Shown here piece by piece: positions 1 to 10,412 of a stretch of DNA of 64,000 bases (positions within the stretch are counted from its first letter, which is position 1; each line of letters starts with the position of its first letter). The notes under the pieces were generated by a model. The model did no database searches. It was not told the origin of the DNA and saw only the letters and a program-made list of their open reading frames with translations. Made by a program: the position numbers and the translations under genes. Origin of the DNA: Trichomonas vaginalis G3 (lineage: Eukaryota; Parabasalia; Trichomonadida; Trichomonadidae); the NCBI RefSeq assembly GCF_026262505.1, contig NC_067204.1, positions 24,211,300 through 24,275,299 of the forward strand. Reading direction: 5' to 3'.

Positions 1-40
1 TAGTATCTCAAAAAAGAAACAGACTCTCACAAATAAAATA

Positions 41-280
41 TTGAAGTCTGAAGGAGCTTTCGAGACAACAGATGGAAAAGTTTACTTCACTGACCAACAG
101 TTCATTATAGAACATCTCATTGACTTAGAGTCGAAATATTCTAAACTTTACAACAAACACAAAAAGTTGAAAGGAAAACAAAAACAAATGGCATATGATA
201 TTTATGAAGATGTTGACGACACAACTGTTCCTGCAAGTGAAGTAAAGTCAGAGAACCGAAAAGTGACGAAAAACCGATAG
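41..280 (+). pseudogene. Polinton orphan protein fragment (fossil)
   Basis: Short lysine- and glutamate-rich reading frame at the left edge. It contains a likely helical stretch of about 25 residues rich in Lys, Tyr and Leu. It lies upstream of the polymerase region and has codon use like the rest of the element. I do not recognise a domain. It belongs to the fossil by position only. Confidence 0.4.
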
Positions 281-454
281 AAGAAGAAAAAACCAAAAAC
301 TGAAGATAAACCAAAACCAAAGTTTAGTTTCCAAACTAAACCAAGTCAACCTTCATTAGCTGGTATGGGTTGGCGTCAAAAGACTTATGGCAGCAGGCGG
401 TTATGTAAAGTAAAAGAAAAAAATATTTTTTATTTTATAAAAATGCCCCATATA

Positions 455-2580
455 GAATGGACAGAAAGTCTGCTAGAATAAAAGCAGAGTTGCAAAGATA
501 TGGTTGGAGAGTTCGAAGAAGTTTAAATATAGGAAGGGAAAGCCAATAAAAGTCTATGACAAATTGGCAGGTCTTACCTACGAATTAGATTTGGAAACAG
601 CACGTGCCAATTATCCAAACAGACTAGAGAGGTTAGAAGAAGAACGTCTTATGGACATGCCTTTCGATGTTAGTGAACCTCAAGTTGAAGGACACGACGG
701 CTTTGCCAGATTCTACTGGAAACATGACGAACAATTGCATCCTTTGAGAGGAAAAAAGGAAAGGTGAAGACGCACATGCTCCATGGAAAGAACAAGATAT
801 GCATATGAAAAGTATCGTGAAGTTAGAAGTCAAATTACTTCTGGTCGAACCTTTACAGTAAACTTTGACGAAGGAAAGAACAAAGAAGGCTTCATGGGAG
901 TACTTGCTGCAATTCAAGACGGAAATAAAGAAAGGACACAAATCTCAGATTGACCATAACAGATTTGGATGGTCACATTTACTATGCACATGGCAATGAA
1001 CAAACAGCCGCAAAACTTCTTGACGCTTTCAAGACTACAAAGAGAGAACAAATGGTTGACTCCGACTCAGACATTTTGAATGCAATTGAAGGAATTGCAA
1101 GTGTCAAGTTCGAATGGTACCAACCTAACCCTCAAGCAGTCAGACAACATGCTGGATACTTCCCGTTCATAAATAAGTCTGACATTGACTTGACAAGGTA
1201 TGGAATTTACAATTCAATTGAAACAATTGTCAACGAACCTTGCATTCTTACATGTCTCAGGAACTCTGGTCTTGTTACAGATGAGTGAAGTATCATGTGT
1301 GAAGACAAGGTACATTCTCAGAGGTCAATTGGCAAAAATTGCACCGTTGGCAAATGTCAATATCCGAGTCAACATACCTACAGCTAAAGGTTCTTCACAT
1401 GACGACTATGTTGTTGACAAAGACTTACCATGGTTGAAGATTGTAATTGTCCACAACCACTTCATGTTGAACGAAAGTCTTACAAACCCATTCTTTGGTA
1501 AAAGTAAGTGCAACATTGTCAGAGCTGTAAACATTCTTTTCGAGAAAGGTTTGTTGGAACCAATTCCAGATGACAAGCTGACAGAAACTTTTGTACCAAA
1601 AGACGAAACAAACTTTTCATTGTTAGCAAGACCAAAAGTTGTTCCAGACAAAGTTCTAGTACAAAAGAAGTACACAGTTCCACAAGGGGTTGGTATGTTC
1701 GGATACCAACCTGAACCAGAAGAACTTCCAATGAGGTTGCAAGAACTTCAAGATGCTATAAACAAACTTCCATTGAGACATCCAATTGACGTCAAATTGT
1801 ATTGGAGAGCATCTGAGTTAGGTCAGAAGGTTTTATATGAAACAGGTTGCTTCGACGATGTTTATGAGATAACAGGAGAAGTTTCTCAGAAGATAAGAGA
1901 CTCACTTGAATTTCCACAAACTGGACCAATTGGTTGCGACAAGTTCGACTCAGATGAAAAGATATACTATGTCGACCTTAACGCTGCATACATGAGGTTT
2001 GTCCAATATATTCCGACTGGAATTCCAAACGAAGATGGTGAGTTCCCGGGAAGGAACTATACAGTTGGAAAAGTCATACAACAACTGTATGATATTAGGA
2101 AAGCTTCAAACCCAAACTTGCAATGACACTCAAATTGCTTATGAATTCGACATGGGGATATTCCATTAAGAAACCTCAAGAGATGAAGAGTAAACATTAT
2201 GAGAAGGTCGACAACTTTGTTGAAAGGTTTTCTCCTTTTGTTTTGAAGTACGAATTCACTCAAGGTCAAAGTGGCTTAGTAACCACATTAAAACCTATTG
2301 TCGAACATTGGTCTTACCCTCAGTTCGCAAAAGCAGTCCTTGACAACTACAACAAATTCTTCTCGAAGTCAAATCCAAAGTGAAGGTTTACTATGAGAAC
2401 ATTGACGCACTCATGACGAACGAAGAAGGATACAACAAACTCATTGAAATGGGTTTAGTCAGTGAAAAGATGGGCTGTTTTAAGCTAGATAAGGTATTTT
2501 CCGAAGTTCATGTAATATCGAAAAGGAAATATTGGGGTATACTTGAAGACGGCACAGAAATAAAACATTGCATGAAATAA
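455..2580 (+). pseudogene. Polinton DNA polymerase B relic (fossil)
   Basis: Relic of the protein-primed family B DNA polymerase that copies the Polinton. Palm signatures are visible in order. A motif A-like YVDLNAAYM lies near 1,970-2,000. A motif B-like KLLMNSTWGY lies near 2,130-2,160. A motif C-like YENIDALMT lies near 2,390-2,420. Upstream sequence from about 455 looks like the amino-terminal and exonuclease part. The gene is broken, with several breaks. Family B polymerases in such elements usually exceed 1,000 residues, so what remains is also short. Confidence 0.8.
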
Positions 2581-2666
2581 AAATTTATTTTTAAAAAAGT
2601 GACATTTTTAAAATTTTATTTGAACTGTACGCTGAGTTTGTTGGAGAAGACCGTTGGGAAACTTGT

Positions 2667-3080
2667 TTGTTAGATGAGAAATATGAAATTCACTGTTGTG
2701 AGTCATTTGAAGTCAGAAACAAAAAGACAAAAAGAGTTTTAAGCGAATGGGAGCGAAATGACGGATATGCTGATATGAAGATGGGTGGAAAACACTATCT
2801 TAAACATGTTGTCATTGCAACTCATTTTATACTGAATCCTAACAATTTACCTTTTGTAGACCATATAAACCATATAAGAAACGACAATAGACTTGAAAAC
2901 TTACGTTGGGTCACTCGTTCTGAAAACAATAAGAACAAAGGCAAATTTGGAGATATTGTATTCGAATTTGTCGACGAACTAGAAGATGAAACAATTGAAA
3001 TTACAGACTATGGCAAGCATACGTTTGAGTTTTACTACTATAGCGAAGAACAAGACTCTTTCTACTTTATACCGGCGTAA
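2667..3080 (+). CDS. HNH endonuclease-like protein inside the Polinton
   Basis: About 137 residues just downstream of the polymerase relic. The middle has the HNH pattern FVDHINHIRNDNRLENLRWV followed by an ENNKNK tail, typical of the HNH_3 family of DNA nicking or homing enzymes. The residues before it (around WETCLLDEKYEI and FEVRNKKTKRV) resemble the NUMOD4 DNA-binding motif that often precedes such domains. It could be an element gene or a guest homing endonuclease. It is treated as part of the fossil. The true start is unclear; no convincing ATG was seen. Confidence 0.6.
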   Translation: MLDEKYEIHCCESFEVRNKKTKRVLSEWERNDGYADMKMGGKHYLKHVVIATHFILNPNNLPFVDHINHIRNDNRLENLRWVTRSENNKNKGKFGDIVFEFVDELEDETIEITDYGKHTFEFYYYSEEQDSFYFIPA

Positions 3081-3233
3081 ACTATAGGAAATTACAAGTA
3101 TATTTTACTAAGGCGGGCTATGCTTATGTAAACACTAGAGATACAGATGGAAAAAACGTTCAAATACTTCTTAACAAATTCAAGAAGCTATATGGCATAC
3201 CATTTTAAAACAATATATTTTTACATATATTAA

Positions 3234-4093
3234 ATGCTTCAGGTTGAAAAACAAAGAACAAAAGTAGCAGATACAAAACCGTTAGACTATATCTTTACAA
3301 ATGCTGGTAGGACTATTTCAGATGAAGAAATTTCATCCCGAGCATACAGGTTTGACTATCCAATTCGTTGGCTTCAAAGTCCTTCAGATGCAAAGGCAAT
3401 AGGATTTAGAAGAGTTTTGTTTTCAAATAGAACTAACGCATTTATGTTCGCAGTATATTTTCATGGGCAGTATGAAGGTCCTGATGGTCTAATAGACAAA
3501 TTTGACGAAATGAGAATCTTTACAGTTCGTTCAGACGAAAGTCTTGAGAAAACTCTAGATGACTTTCAAACTCAAATGAACAAATATTATTGGGAATTTC
3601 AAGAAAAATACGACTCTTTACTAAATGGAACATACTATCTGAAACTAGAATATGACAAGATGAACTCCACCGTTTCATTTCAAAAGATTGAAATTAACCC
3701 TCCAAGAGATACAGAGTTTTTATTTTGGGAAGTAGACAAACGTTCTTGGCACAATTTCTTCGGTTACTAAACCAGAACGAACCATTACCACCAGATGGTC
3801 CATTTAAATTTATACTTCCACCAGCAGATTTGATGGTTTATAGAAACGTGTTTGACCCTCAAAATGTTATGTGTCATGCAAGTTTCAGTTCAAGCAACAA
3901 TAGTTTTCTATGTATTGGTAAGGACCTTTATGACTTTGCTTCTAAATTCTACGAATCACCTAGTAACAGTTTCTCTGACTTTCAAGTTTGGTTCACAACA
4001 AATGGTGTGCAACATATTATTCCATTGTACTATGACTTTTATCTCGAATTGTCTTTCATATATAACTACGGAAAAGTGCTGAAAAAGTATTGA
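3234..4093 (+). pseudogene. Polinton orphan protein region (fossil)
   Basis: Plus-strand coding sequence starting at an ATG after a short AT-rich gap. It is rich in Phe, Tyr and Asp and has no motif that I recognise. It continues the plus-strand gene order after the polymerase. The region is broken. It could be a structural or accessory protein of the element, but nothing in the sequence decides this. Confidence 0.45.
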
Positions 4094-4325
4094 ATGTGAA
4101 GATATTAGAAAATAACATTTTTTCTAACATCGTAGAAAACTCATGAAAACAATTTATTTTTGACACTTTCACAAAAAACATAAAAAAGTGAGTTAAAATG
4201 AGATGTTTACTGAACTGGTTGGATGTCGCCTTCTGTAGTTATAAAGAATGGTTGACCAGAGAAGTGGAACAGTGCTCTGAGAATTTGTATAATTCGTGGA
4301 ATTGGACTCTCTCTGTTTGGAAGTA

Positions 4326-5629
4326 TAGGGTGTCCAAAGGTGTGTTTAGCACAAACCTGAATACTGCGAATAGAAATAAACAAGTTACATATATATAAAG
4401 TTTATTTAAATATAATCACCATTGGATTCAATCACGCGTTCGCAGCGATCGATCCAGGCTTGAAAGACACGCTTTAAATCATCATGAGAAAATTGCTCAA
4501 ATTGCTCTCTTACAAAATTTTCAAGATCATCTGGACTCGCGAATTCGCGTCCTTCAGCTCTCTTTTTTAGCGTGCCGAATAAATAAAAGTCAGAGGGTGC
4601 AATATCAGGTGAATAAATTGGGTTTGGAATAACTTTGACATTGTTTTCCACCAAGTAATTCATTACCTTATGACTTTTGTGAACTCTTGAATTATCAAAA
4701 TGAATTGCAAACTTTTGTTTTTGTTGTTTGGATTTCTCAAACTCATCAGAATTGATAATTTGAGTAAGAACATTGTCAATTAGATACTGAGCATTCATCG
4801 TATTAGGTTTTTGAAGAATATCAATTGCGATGATGCCATTCACGCCCCAAAAAACCGACAACATCATCATTGGTGTGTCAATTTTTTTCTTCGGGAATGT
4901 TTGCGGATTTTCATCCTTCGGGATCCACATGATTTTGGCTTCTGTTGCATATTGAAACCAAGACTCGTCCCCTGTTACTAAAAAGCGAAACTTCTTGGAT
5001 TGATACGCACCCAATATAGAGAGGAGCTCTTTCGAAGATTGGACTCTAGATTTTTTTTGAACTGAATTAAGGTTGTGCGGAACCCAACGTGTATACGCTA
5101 GTTTGTAGTTCAAATAATTGTGCAGATAATAACTGACTGTTGTACGTGGTATCTTTGTCATCTCCTCTATCCTTCTGAGTGATGCTCTTGGGTCTTCATC
5201 TAGCGCTTGAAGAATTGCTTTGATTTTTCTTTGATCCGGCGATTTTTTGTCAATTTTTATGATGGGCGCCTTTTTGTTCATGAAGTGATACATCCTAACA
5301 TGATACGTTACAGTGGAATAGCTAGGAGCATCCATACCGAAGCATTTTACCAATGTCTCGTAGATTTTTTTACAGTCTTTGCATTTTTTTGCAAGAGCGA
5401 GGATGTTTTCTTTATGATTCATTAAAAAAATGAAAAAAATCCCGCCAAAATTTCCCGCGAAACCGCCTCTTGTCTCAAAATTCATTTTATATCCCGGCAT
5501 GGCGCCAAAATACAACATACTCATCATATACATATATTCATATTTTTTATTATATATTTATAATCAGCATATATCTCCTTTAATAGTCTCATATAGAGCG
5601 CTGTGCTAAACGCACCTTTGGACACCCTA
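4326..5629 (-). mobile_element. mariner transposon, Tvmar1-type, copy 1 (intact)
   Basis: A 1,304-bp element with terminal inverted repeats of 28 bp. Both ends read TAGGGTGTCCAAAGGTG inward, with one T/C mismatch at the next base. It is flanked by a TA on each side (4,324-4,325 and 5,630-5,631), the mariner target duplication. It carries one uninterrupted transposase read on the minus strand. It sits inside a minus-strand Polinton reading frame. Its coding part gives the same protein as copy 2 at 13,004, which points to recent activity. Confidence 0.95.
4406..5422 (-). CDS. mariner transposase (intact)
   Basis: Cut-and-paste DDE transposase of the Tc1/mariner group, 338 residues from the ATG that gives MNHKENILALAKK. 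The frame stays open to an ATG at 5,533, but the later start gives the usual mariner length. The amino-terminal half has two helix-turn-helix-like regions; the second includes ASLRRIEEMTKIPRTTVSYY. The catalytic triad is visible as VTGDESW, IHFDNSR and YSPDIAPSD. The last two aspartates are separated by 34 residues, the D,D34D hallmark of mariners. No break is seen, so it may encode active enzyme. Confidence 0.95.
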   Translation of the reverse strand: MNHKENILALAKKCKDCKKIYETLVKCFGMDAPSYSTVTYHVRMYHFMNKKAPIIKIDKKSPDQRKIKAILQALDEDPRASLRRIEEMTKIPRTTVSYYLHNYLNYKLAYTRWVPHNLNSVQKKSRVQSSKELLSILGAYQSKKFRFLVTGDESWFQYATEAKIMWIPKDENPQTFPKKKIDTPMMMLSVFWGVNGIIAIDILQKPNTMNAQYLIDNVLTQIINSDEFEKSKQQKQKFAIHFDNSRVHKSHKVMNYLVENNVKVIPNPIYSPDIAPSDFYLFGTLKKRAEGREFASPDDLENFVREQFEQFSHDDLKRVFQAWIDRCERVIESNGDYI

Positions 5630-5878
5630 TAGTATCCAAGGACGCTTGGCAAAGAACTTGAGAAGAGCTTCTTTCTTCATCTCCTTTATGTCGTCTACAG
5701 GAGTGTTTTCTGGTATTTGTAGGACAATTCCGGTTTCAATTTCGATTTTCAGCGCACCTCTTCCTGTTATCCAACCGTTAACAAGCTTGCCTTTTACATT
5801 CTGCCTGAGGAAGTCTTTAACAAGCTCGTTAATTTCAATTAGGTAAATTGCCTCGTCGGTAGGTTCGACCTCGACCAT
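5627..5878 (-). pseudogene. Polinton orphan protein, interrupted by mariner (fossil)
   Basis: Minus-strand reading frame starting with an ATG at 5,878 next to the 21-bp repeat array. It encodes an acidic then basic protein of about 80 residues up to the mariner edge. Mariner copy 1 is inserted in its distal part. No known domain was recognised. It is divergent to the proline-rich gene that starts at 6,079. Confidence 0.45.
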
Positions 5879-5879
5879 T

Positions 5880-6026
5880 GCTACTGTCAGTAAAAGTACT
5901 GCTACTGTCAGTAAAAGTACTGCTACTGTCAGTAAAAGTACTGCTACTGTCAGTAAAAGTACTGCTACTGTCAGTAAAAGTACTGCTACTGTCAGTAAAA
6001 GTACTGCTACTGTCAGTAAAAGTACT
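5880..6026. repeat. 21-bp tandem repeat, 7 copies
   Basis: Seven head-to-tail, apparently identical copies of a 21-bp unit containing CTGTCAGTAAAAGTACTG. They fill the gap between two divergent Polinton reading frames (starts at 5,878 minus and 6,079 plus). The unit length is a multiple of three, so long open frames run through it on both strands, but these look like by-products. The exactness suggests recent expansion. It could act as a spacer or binding-site array in a divergent promoter. Confidence 0.9.
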
Positions 6027-6078
6027 GCTAGTAGCAGAGATTTTTATCGTTGTGGTCCGACGGTTAAGCCACAAACGG

Positions 6079-6435
6079 ATGACTGACGTCCCACCAACCG
6101 AGTCCATTCCCAAACCAGAGAACCTAAAGAACCACAACAGTCTCCTCAGCAACCTCAGTTTCCAGCAAGTACCTCCGAATTACTACCAATTTCCACCTCA
6201 AGGTTACTACCCACCACATGGCTTCCCGAACTACCCTCCTCAGCCTATGCCTTACTTCCCCAACCCTTGGTTGTTCCAGCAAGCTCCACCCCAGCAATTC
6301 CAATTCCAATCTCAATCGAAGAGAGACCAAGACTTCGAAGAAGGTCTGAACCGCTTACGCAAAGAGTATGCTACAGCTCCAATTGAGAGAAAGTTGTTCC
6401 CGGACCAAAAAATAATGTTTAGGGTAGAAGGTTAG
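6079..6435 (+). CDS. Polinton proline/glutamine-rich protein
   Basis: 118 residues from the ATG giving MTDVPPTESIPKP. The middle is strongly rich in Pro, Gln, Tyr and Phe (for example PPNYYQFPPQGYYPPHG), with little predicted fold. The end is charged (KRDQDFEEGLNRLRKEY). The stop lies inside the 48-bp inverted repeat that follows. I do not recognise a family. A disordered, virion-associated or scaffold role is only a guess. Confidence 0.5.
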   Translation: MTDVPPTESIPKPENLKNHNSLLSNLSFQQVPPNYYQFPPQGYYPPHGFPNYPPQPMPYFPNPWLFQQAPPQQFQFQSQSKRDQDFEEGLNRLRKEYATAPIERKLFPDQKIMFRVEG

Positions 6436-6468
6436 ATCTAACCCGATATCTACCCTCATTTCTACCCT
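6421..6468 (+). repeat. 48-bp repeat, left inverted copy
   Basis: Begins AGGGTAGAAGGTTAGATC and ends TTTCTACCCT. It contains the palindrome GGTTAGATCTAACC. The reverse complement occurs at 7,501-7,548 with about two differences, so the two copies face each other around the reading frame at 6,553-7,494. A further direct copy of the right-hand version lies near 7,679-7,725. Confidence 0.9.
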
Positions 6469-6552
6469 CTTGAATTTTCATGAATTTCCTTAAGATAGAA
6501 AAAATAAAACTAACTTTATTTTTATTTATTTTTTTTATTTTGTATAAAAGAT

Positions 6553-7494
6553 ATGATTTCAACAATCGGCACAACAACAATTCAAACAACAACAGCACCA
6601 AACTCGTTAGTCATGAATCCAACATCTATGTTAGTAGAGATGAAAAACTTCATTCCTTCTTCATATAGTTTTGGAACAGAAATACAAAAAATTAAGCAGG
6701 AACTTTTAACAAGTAATTTAGACTGTACCGCACAGGATGAAGAAAATGAAGAATATCTTTATGACATGCAGGACATTATTGACCATTTACCCAAATTGCC
6801 TGAAATCCAGCAACAAAAGCTCACTATTCCTGAATTCGATGAAATAGAAGTGAAACCAACTGACTCAGTAGAAATAAAGAAGTTCATACGTAAAGTAAAC
6901 TATGAGTTTCTAGGATATCATTGCAACCATAAAGTTATGGACAAAGATTGCGACATGGTATATAAGAACATCTCTGACATATATAAATCTGGGGAGTTTA
7001 AGACATACGACAACTTTGTTTCATTAGTTGCAAAATGTGTATGGCAGAGAAGAGATAAAGATAGAAGAGGTAAGGTATGGCATGAACAGATAAAACCAAC
7101 TGCTTCAGATTTAAAGAAAACCATTGACGCCTTAGTTGTTCTAGCAGGTCAAATTTCAATGTATAACGCAAAAATGAATCCGCAATGTTCAAAATGTAAA
7201 GCAGCAATTAGGAAATATAACTATTCAGTAAAAGAGATAGAACGTATGAGAAACGACTATGCAGACTTAAAGAAAGAAGCAGAAAAACCAGCAGAAAATA
7301 AAATGGACATGTTAGCATTTCTGAACAAAAACTATCCAACTGCTGACGATTTCCTTTTATCTGATGTCAAGAAGAAGTATAAAGAAACTTTCGGCATTGT
7401 TAAAATTTTTGATATCCTCAGCGAAGAAATAGAAGCTACAAAACTGTTTAGAATCTCACGAATTCATAACGTTTACCATGTAAAACGTTTATAA
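6553..7494 (+). CDS. Polinton orphan protein, 313 residues
   Basis: Uninterrupted frame from an ATG 3' of a long T/A-rich leader to a stop at the edge of the right 48-bp repeat. The amino terminus is Thr-rich. The middle is charged and probably helical, with a Cys pair (MNPQCSKCKAA) that could be half of a metal site. The last 60 residues (ADDFLLSDVKKKYKETFG onward) have a winged-helix-like pattern. It is boxed in by inverted 48-bp repeats, which could mean it moved as a cassette. No family recognised. Confidence 0.5.
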   Translation: MISTIGTTTIQTTTAPNSLVMNPTSMLVEMKNFIPSSYSFGTEIQKIKQELLTSNLDCTAQDEENEEYLYDMQDIIDHLPKLPEIQQQKLTIPEFDEIEVKPTDSVEIKKFIRKVNYEFLGYHCNHKVMDKDCDMVYKNISDIYKSGEFKTYDNFVSLVAKCVWQRRDKDRRGKVWHEQIKPTASDLKKTIDALVVLAGQISMYNAKMNPQCSKCKAAIRKYNYSVKEIERMRNDYADLKKEAEKPAENKMDMLAFLNKNYPTADDFLLSDVKKKYKETFGIVKIFDILSEEIEATKLFRISRIHNVYHVKRL

Positions 7495-7765
7495 ATAATG
7501 AGGGTAGAAATGAGGTTAGATATCGGGTTAGATCTAACCATCTACCCTAAAATATATTTTTGCTGAATTCAGCACAAAATTCTGAGTAAAATAATTTTTA
7601 GGGCACGTGTCAAACCGTTGAGTTTTCACAAAATTTAAAAAATAACGTTTACCATGTAAAACGTTTATAAAATAACTGGGGTAGAAATGAGGTTAGATAT
7701 CGGGTTAGATCTAACCATCTACCCTAAAATATATTTTTGCTGAATTCAGCACAAAAATAATGAAT
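7465..7765 (+). repeat. Duplicated module of about 125 bp carrying the 48-bp repeat
   Basis: Two direct copies about 173 bp apart. Each starts with AACGTTTACCATGTAAAACG, passes through the 48-bp repeat and ends with TTGCTGAATTCAGCACAAAA, itself a hairpin (GCTGAATTCAGC). The first copy overlaps the end of the 313-residue frame, so the second copy looks like a duplicate of the gene's 3' end placed in the next intergenic gap. Confidence 0.85.
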
Positions 7766-7816
7766 TTCATTAGTTAGAAAAATAACGCTAATTTTTTTCT
7801 AAGAAAAATTTTTATT

Positions 7817-8640
7817 TTGTATGTAAAGACAGTAATGTCAACATCAGAGAACACAACAACAGTTATAGTCCATGAAGCTATAAATGAAGAATACGAGTAC
7901 ATACAGTATAACAAACAATTGAGACTCATTCGTTCAGTCAAAGACGATATGTACCAAATGCAAAGTATAATGAATGCTCTTCGTTCTACAAAGCAAGCAT
8001 ATCATTGGTTTGAAAACCAACAGACAAAAGAACTTTTAGAAGAATTTCCTCATATGATTGCTTCCCTCGGAAAACCGGGGAAGAGATTCCGTACGAAAAT
8101 CGCAAGAATTTGGCTCCTGGTTTGAAAGGTTATTATATTCATAGACTTTTAGTAAACGCTGTAGCAATGTGGGCTTCACCTCGTTATGCTTGTTATATTT
8201 TCATGATGTTAGATGAACTATATAAAGCAGAACGTGGAGAGATGGAAAACAAGCTTGAAGCAAAAGACAAAAGCATTCAGAAAAGAATACCACGTTCGGT
8301 ACCAAAAGGAAAGGAAAAGAACTATAAGTATATGATTTATACTGAAGAGTTGGAGAAAGAAGAAAACAGAGATATGGTTATGTTGCATTTAGTCAGAAGA
8401 AACAACAAAAGCTTTTACGACCTTGCTAAAATTTACAAATCTGACAGAAATTGGTTCTATCGCGAAAACTTACCGATTTCAATGACCCCAAATGAAGATG
8501 TGAAACAAATAGTTCAAGATACGTTACCTCAAACACACTATGATATTAAAGGTTGTACAATTTTTACCTTCAAAGAAGATTTGTCATTGTTAAAGGAAAA
8601 AATAACAGAGTATTTTGACAACTTCAAACAAGTAGAGTAA
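7817..8640 (+). pseudogene. KilA-N-like protein of the Polinton (fossil)
   Basis: Plus-strand coding region before the convergent ATPase gene. The sequence APGLKGYYIHRLLVNAVAMW followed by ASPRYACYIFMMLDEL matches the core of KilA-N domains, which occur in large DNA viruses and bind DNA. Downstream sequence is charged and helical. The region looks broken at about one place. KilA-N proteins are typical cargo of viruses and Polinton-like elements. The function is inferred from the domain only. Confidence 0.6.
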
Positions 8641-8656
8641 ATGAACTCTTTATTTT

Positions 8657-9634
8657 TCAAGCTTGACTTTTTACAATTTGAACTTTGTTCGCGTAGATAT
8701 GAATTCTGAAAGAAGTATGAGGGTCTTGTATGACTTTGTACTTCTCCCATAGTTCATGTCTGTCAAACTTACCTGCCATGGACTCTTTCATAAGTTCCAT
8801 GAAATCGTCTTCGGACAATCCGGGGAAAAGTATTATGTCAGTAAGTATTCTTTTAATATCCTTACTTAAACTCTTTGCTGTCTGTACACAAATGACAACT
8901 GAGATGTTAAAGTGTCTGAGCTTCTTAAGAATTCGACACATATCTTGTTCTCTGTTCTTTAACAAAGGATGAGAGGCGAAATCATCTAAGATAAGAAGAC
9001 ATCTATGAGGGTAAGTCTTCCAATCGTAAGATTGCAATTTCTTCGAAATGTATTCTATCTCTTTCTGTTTGTTTCTGAAGTGGTGTTTGTCTAATATTCT
9101 CTGCATTTCCTCATTAGGTTCTTTAAACTTAGAATTTATATACTCATTTATAGCATTATACTTCAAAACTCTTCTTTGGTACTTCTTTATCCAATCTAAC
9201 AACTCAGTATCCTTTATACATACTAACTTAGACTTCTTTATAATATCTTTGAACGAATTGACGGTTTGGTCAAATTGACCAGAAGTCGAACAAATAACAA
9301 CTAACTCATAGAATGGGTTCTTCTCATCTAGTTCTTGTTGTTGTGCAGCCATTTTAAGATAAGTGAAAGTCTTACCAGACCCAGGTGGTGCAATTAGACC
9401 TGTTATACCATTCTGAGCAAATAAGAACTTTTCATGTATAGGCTTTATCTGAGCATTTTCTAACTTCCTCTTGTTCTTGTTTAAAACATTCTCAAATTTC
9501 TTGTCAATGTCAGCAAACTTTTTTTCTAACATATTTTTAGAAAAATTAAAATTTTTATCTTTTAGAAAATGTCTAGCGATTTCGCTATCTATATTCGAGA
9601 CAAACTTTTTGACAGCAAAACATCTGTCGACCAT
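8657..9634 (-). CDS. A32/FtsK-like packaging ATPase of the Polinton
   Basis: 325-residue frame that appears uninterrupted. A Walker A loop GLIAPPGSGKTFTYLKMA lies near residue 80. A Walker B-like LLILDDFASH lies near residue 215. The later segment VVICVQTAKSLSKDI matches the sensor region of genome-packaging ATPases. In Polintons and large DNA viruses this enzyme pumps DNA into the capsid. It is convergent with the KilA-N region, with a 16-bp gap. Confidence 0.8.
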   Translation of the reverse strand: MVDRCFAVKKFVSNIDSEIARHFLKDKNFNFSKNMLEKKFADIDKKFENVLNKNKRKLENAQIKPIHEKFLFAQNGITGLIAPPGSGKTFTYLKMAAQQQELDEKNPFYELVVICSTSGQFDQTVNSFKDIIKKSKLVCIKDTELLDWIKKYQRRVLKYNAINEYINSKFKEPNEEMQRILDKHHFRNKQKEIEYISKKLQSYDWKTYPHRCLLILDDFASHPLLKNREQDMCRILKKLRHFNISVVICVQTAKSLSKDIKRILTDIILFPGLSEDDFMELMKESMAGKFDRHELWEKYKVIQDPHTSFRIHIYANKVQIVKSQA

Positions 9635-10412
9635 AAAATCTTACATAGTGTAAACAAGAAAGGTATGGCATTCCAAACGGGAACCGCGGTTGGTTACCAT
9701 GGATTTCCGTCACCGGTCACATTTTAAAGATTTTTAAAGCCTTATAAAAATATGCTTTGTAAATCATTTTTTGTAAATCGGCAAAAATTTGGTAATTTTC
9801 TTCAACTAATAAATCTGCGAATAGCATTTATAATACAAGAACAATCTTTTAAAATGCGTTTGATTCATTTTTGTATAATTTCATATAGGCACATATATTC
9901 TTCCGGGACTTTCCGTGATTTTACCGTAAAATCATTAGTTTACACCAATTTTTCCGTATTTTGAATAGTTTACTGCACTTTTTCCGTAAAATTGAGTTAC
10001 GGGAATCCGCAAAATTTCCGGACCTCATTTTTCATAGAATATAATAATAATATTTGATAAAAAGATATATTATTTATATTTTTGATTTTTGAATTACGGA
10101 AAAAGTGAATTGATAACTTGATTTTTTTATATGGTTAATTTTTCAAATGATATTATGAAGATCTAAAATATTAAAAGTAAAAAATTGAATTACGGAAAAA
10201 GTGAGGTCAAAAGTGAAATAAATTTGCAGAACAATTTTCATTGAAATAAGCTTTATTTTTCATTATTAATAACAATGCAAAAAAATATTTATCACGGGTT
10301 CAAAATTTAAAATTAAATATTTTAATAATTTACATCTTATTCTTTATTTTATATTTAACCCGTGAAAATATCATTTAAAAATTGAATATATTCAAAAAGC
10401 TTTATTTTTATT

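Larger units (their letters stand above)
1..9700. mobile_element. Polinton/Maverick element, left stretch (fossil)
   Basis: Virus-like self-synthesising DNA transposon. The parts seen in order are a type B DNA polymerase, an HNH endonuclease-like protein, several orphan proteins, a KilA-N-like protein and a packaging-type ATPase on the opposite strand. It runs off the left edge of the window. The right limit near 9,700 is approximate, where element-like coding ends and hAT-type sequence begins. It is broken, with several breaks in the coding parts plus a mariner insertion at 4,326. No integrase was seen here; it may lie left of base 1. The family call rests on the polymerase plus ATPase combination and on the known abundance of Polintons in T. 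vaginalis. Confidence 0.8.

Noticed and set aside
5878-6435. Long open frame LLLSVKV repeated, and its antisense SSTFTDS
   Set aside because: The repeats arise only because the 21-bp unit is a multiple of three. Both strands are open, and the real gene start is more likely the ATG at 6,079.
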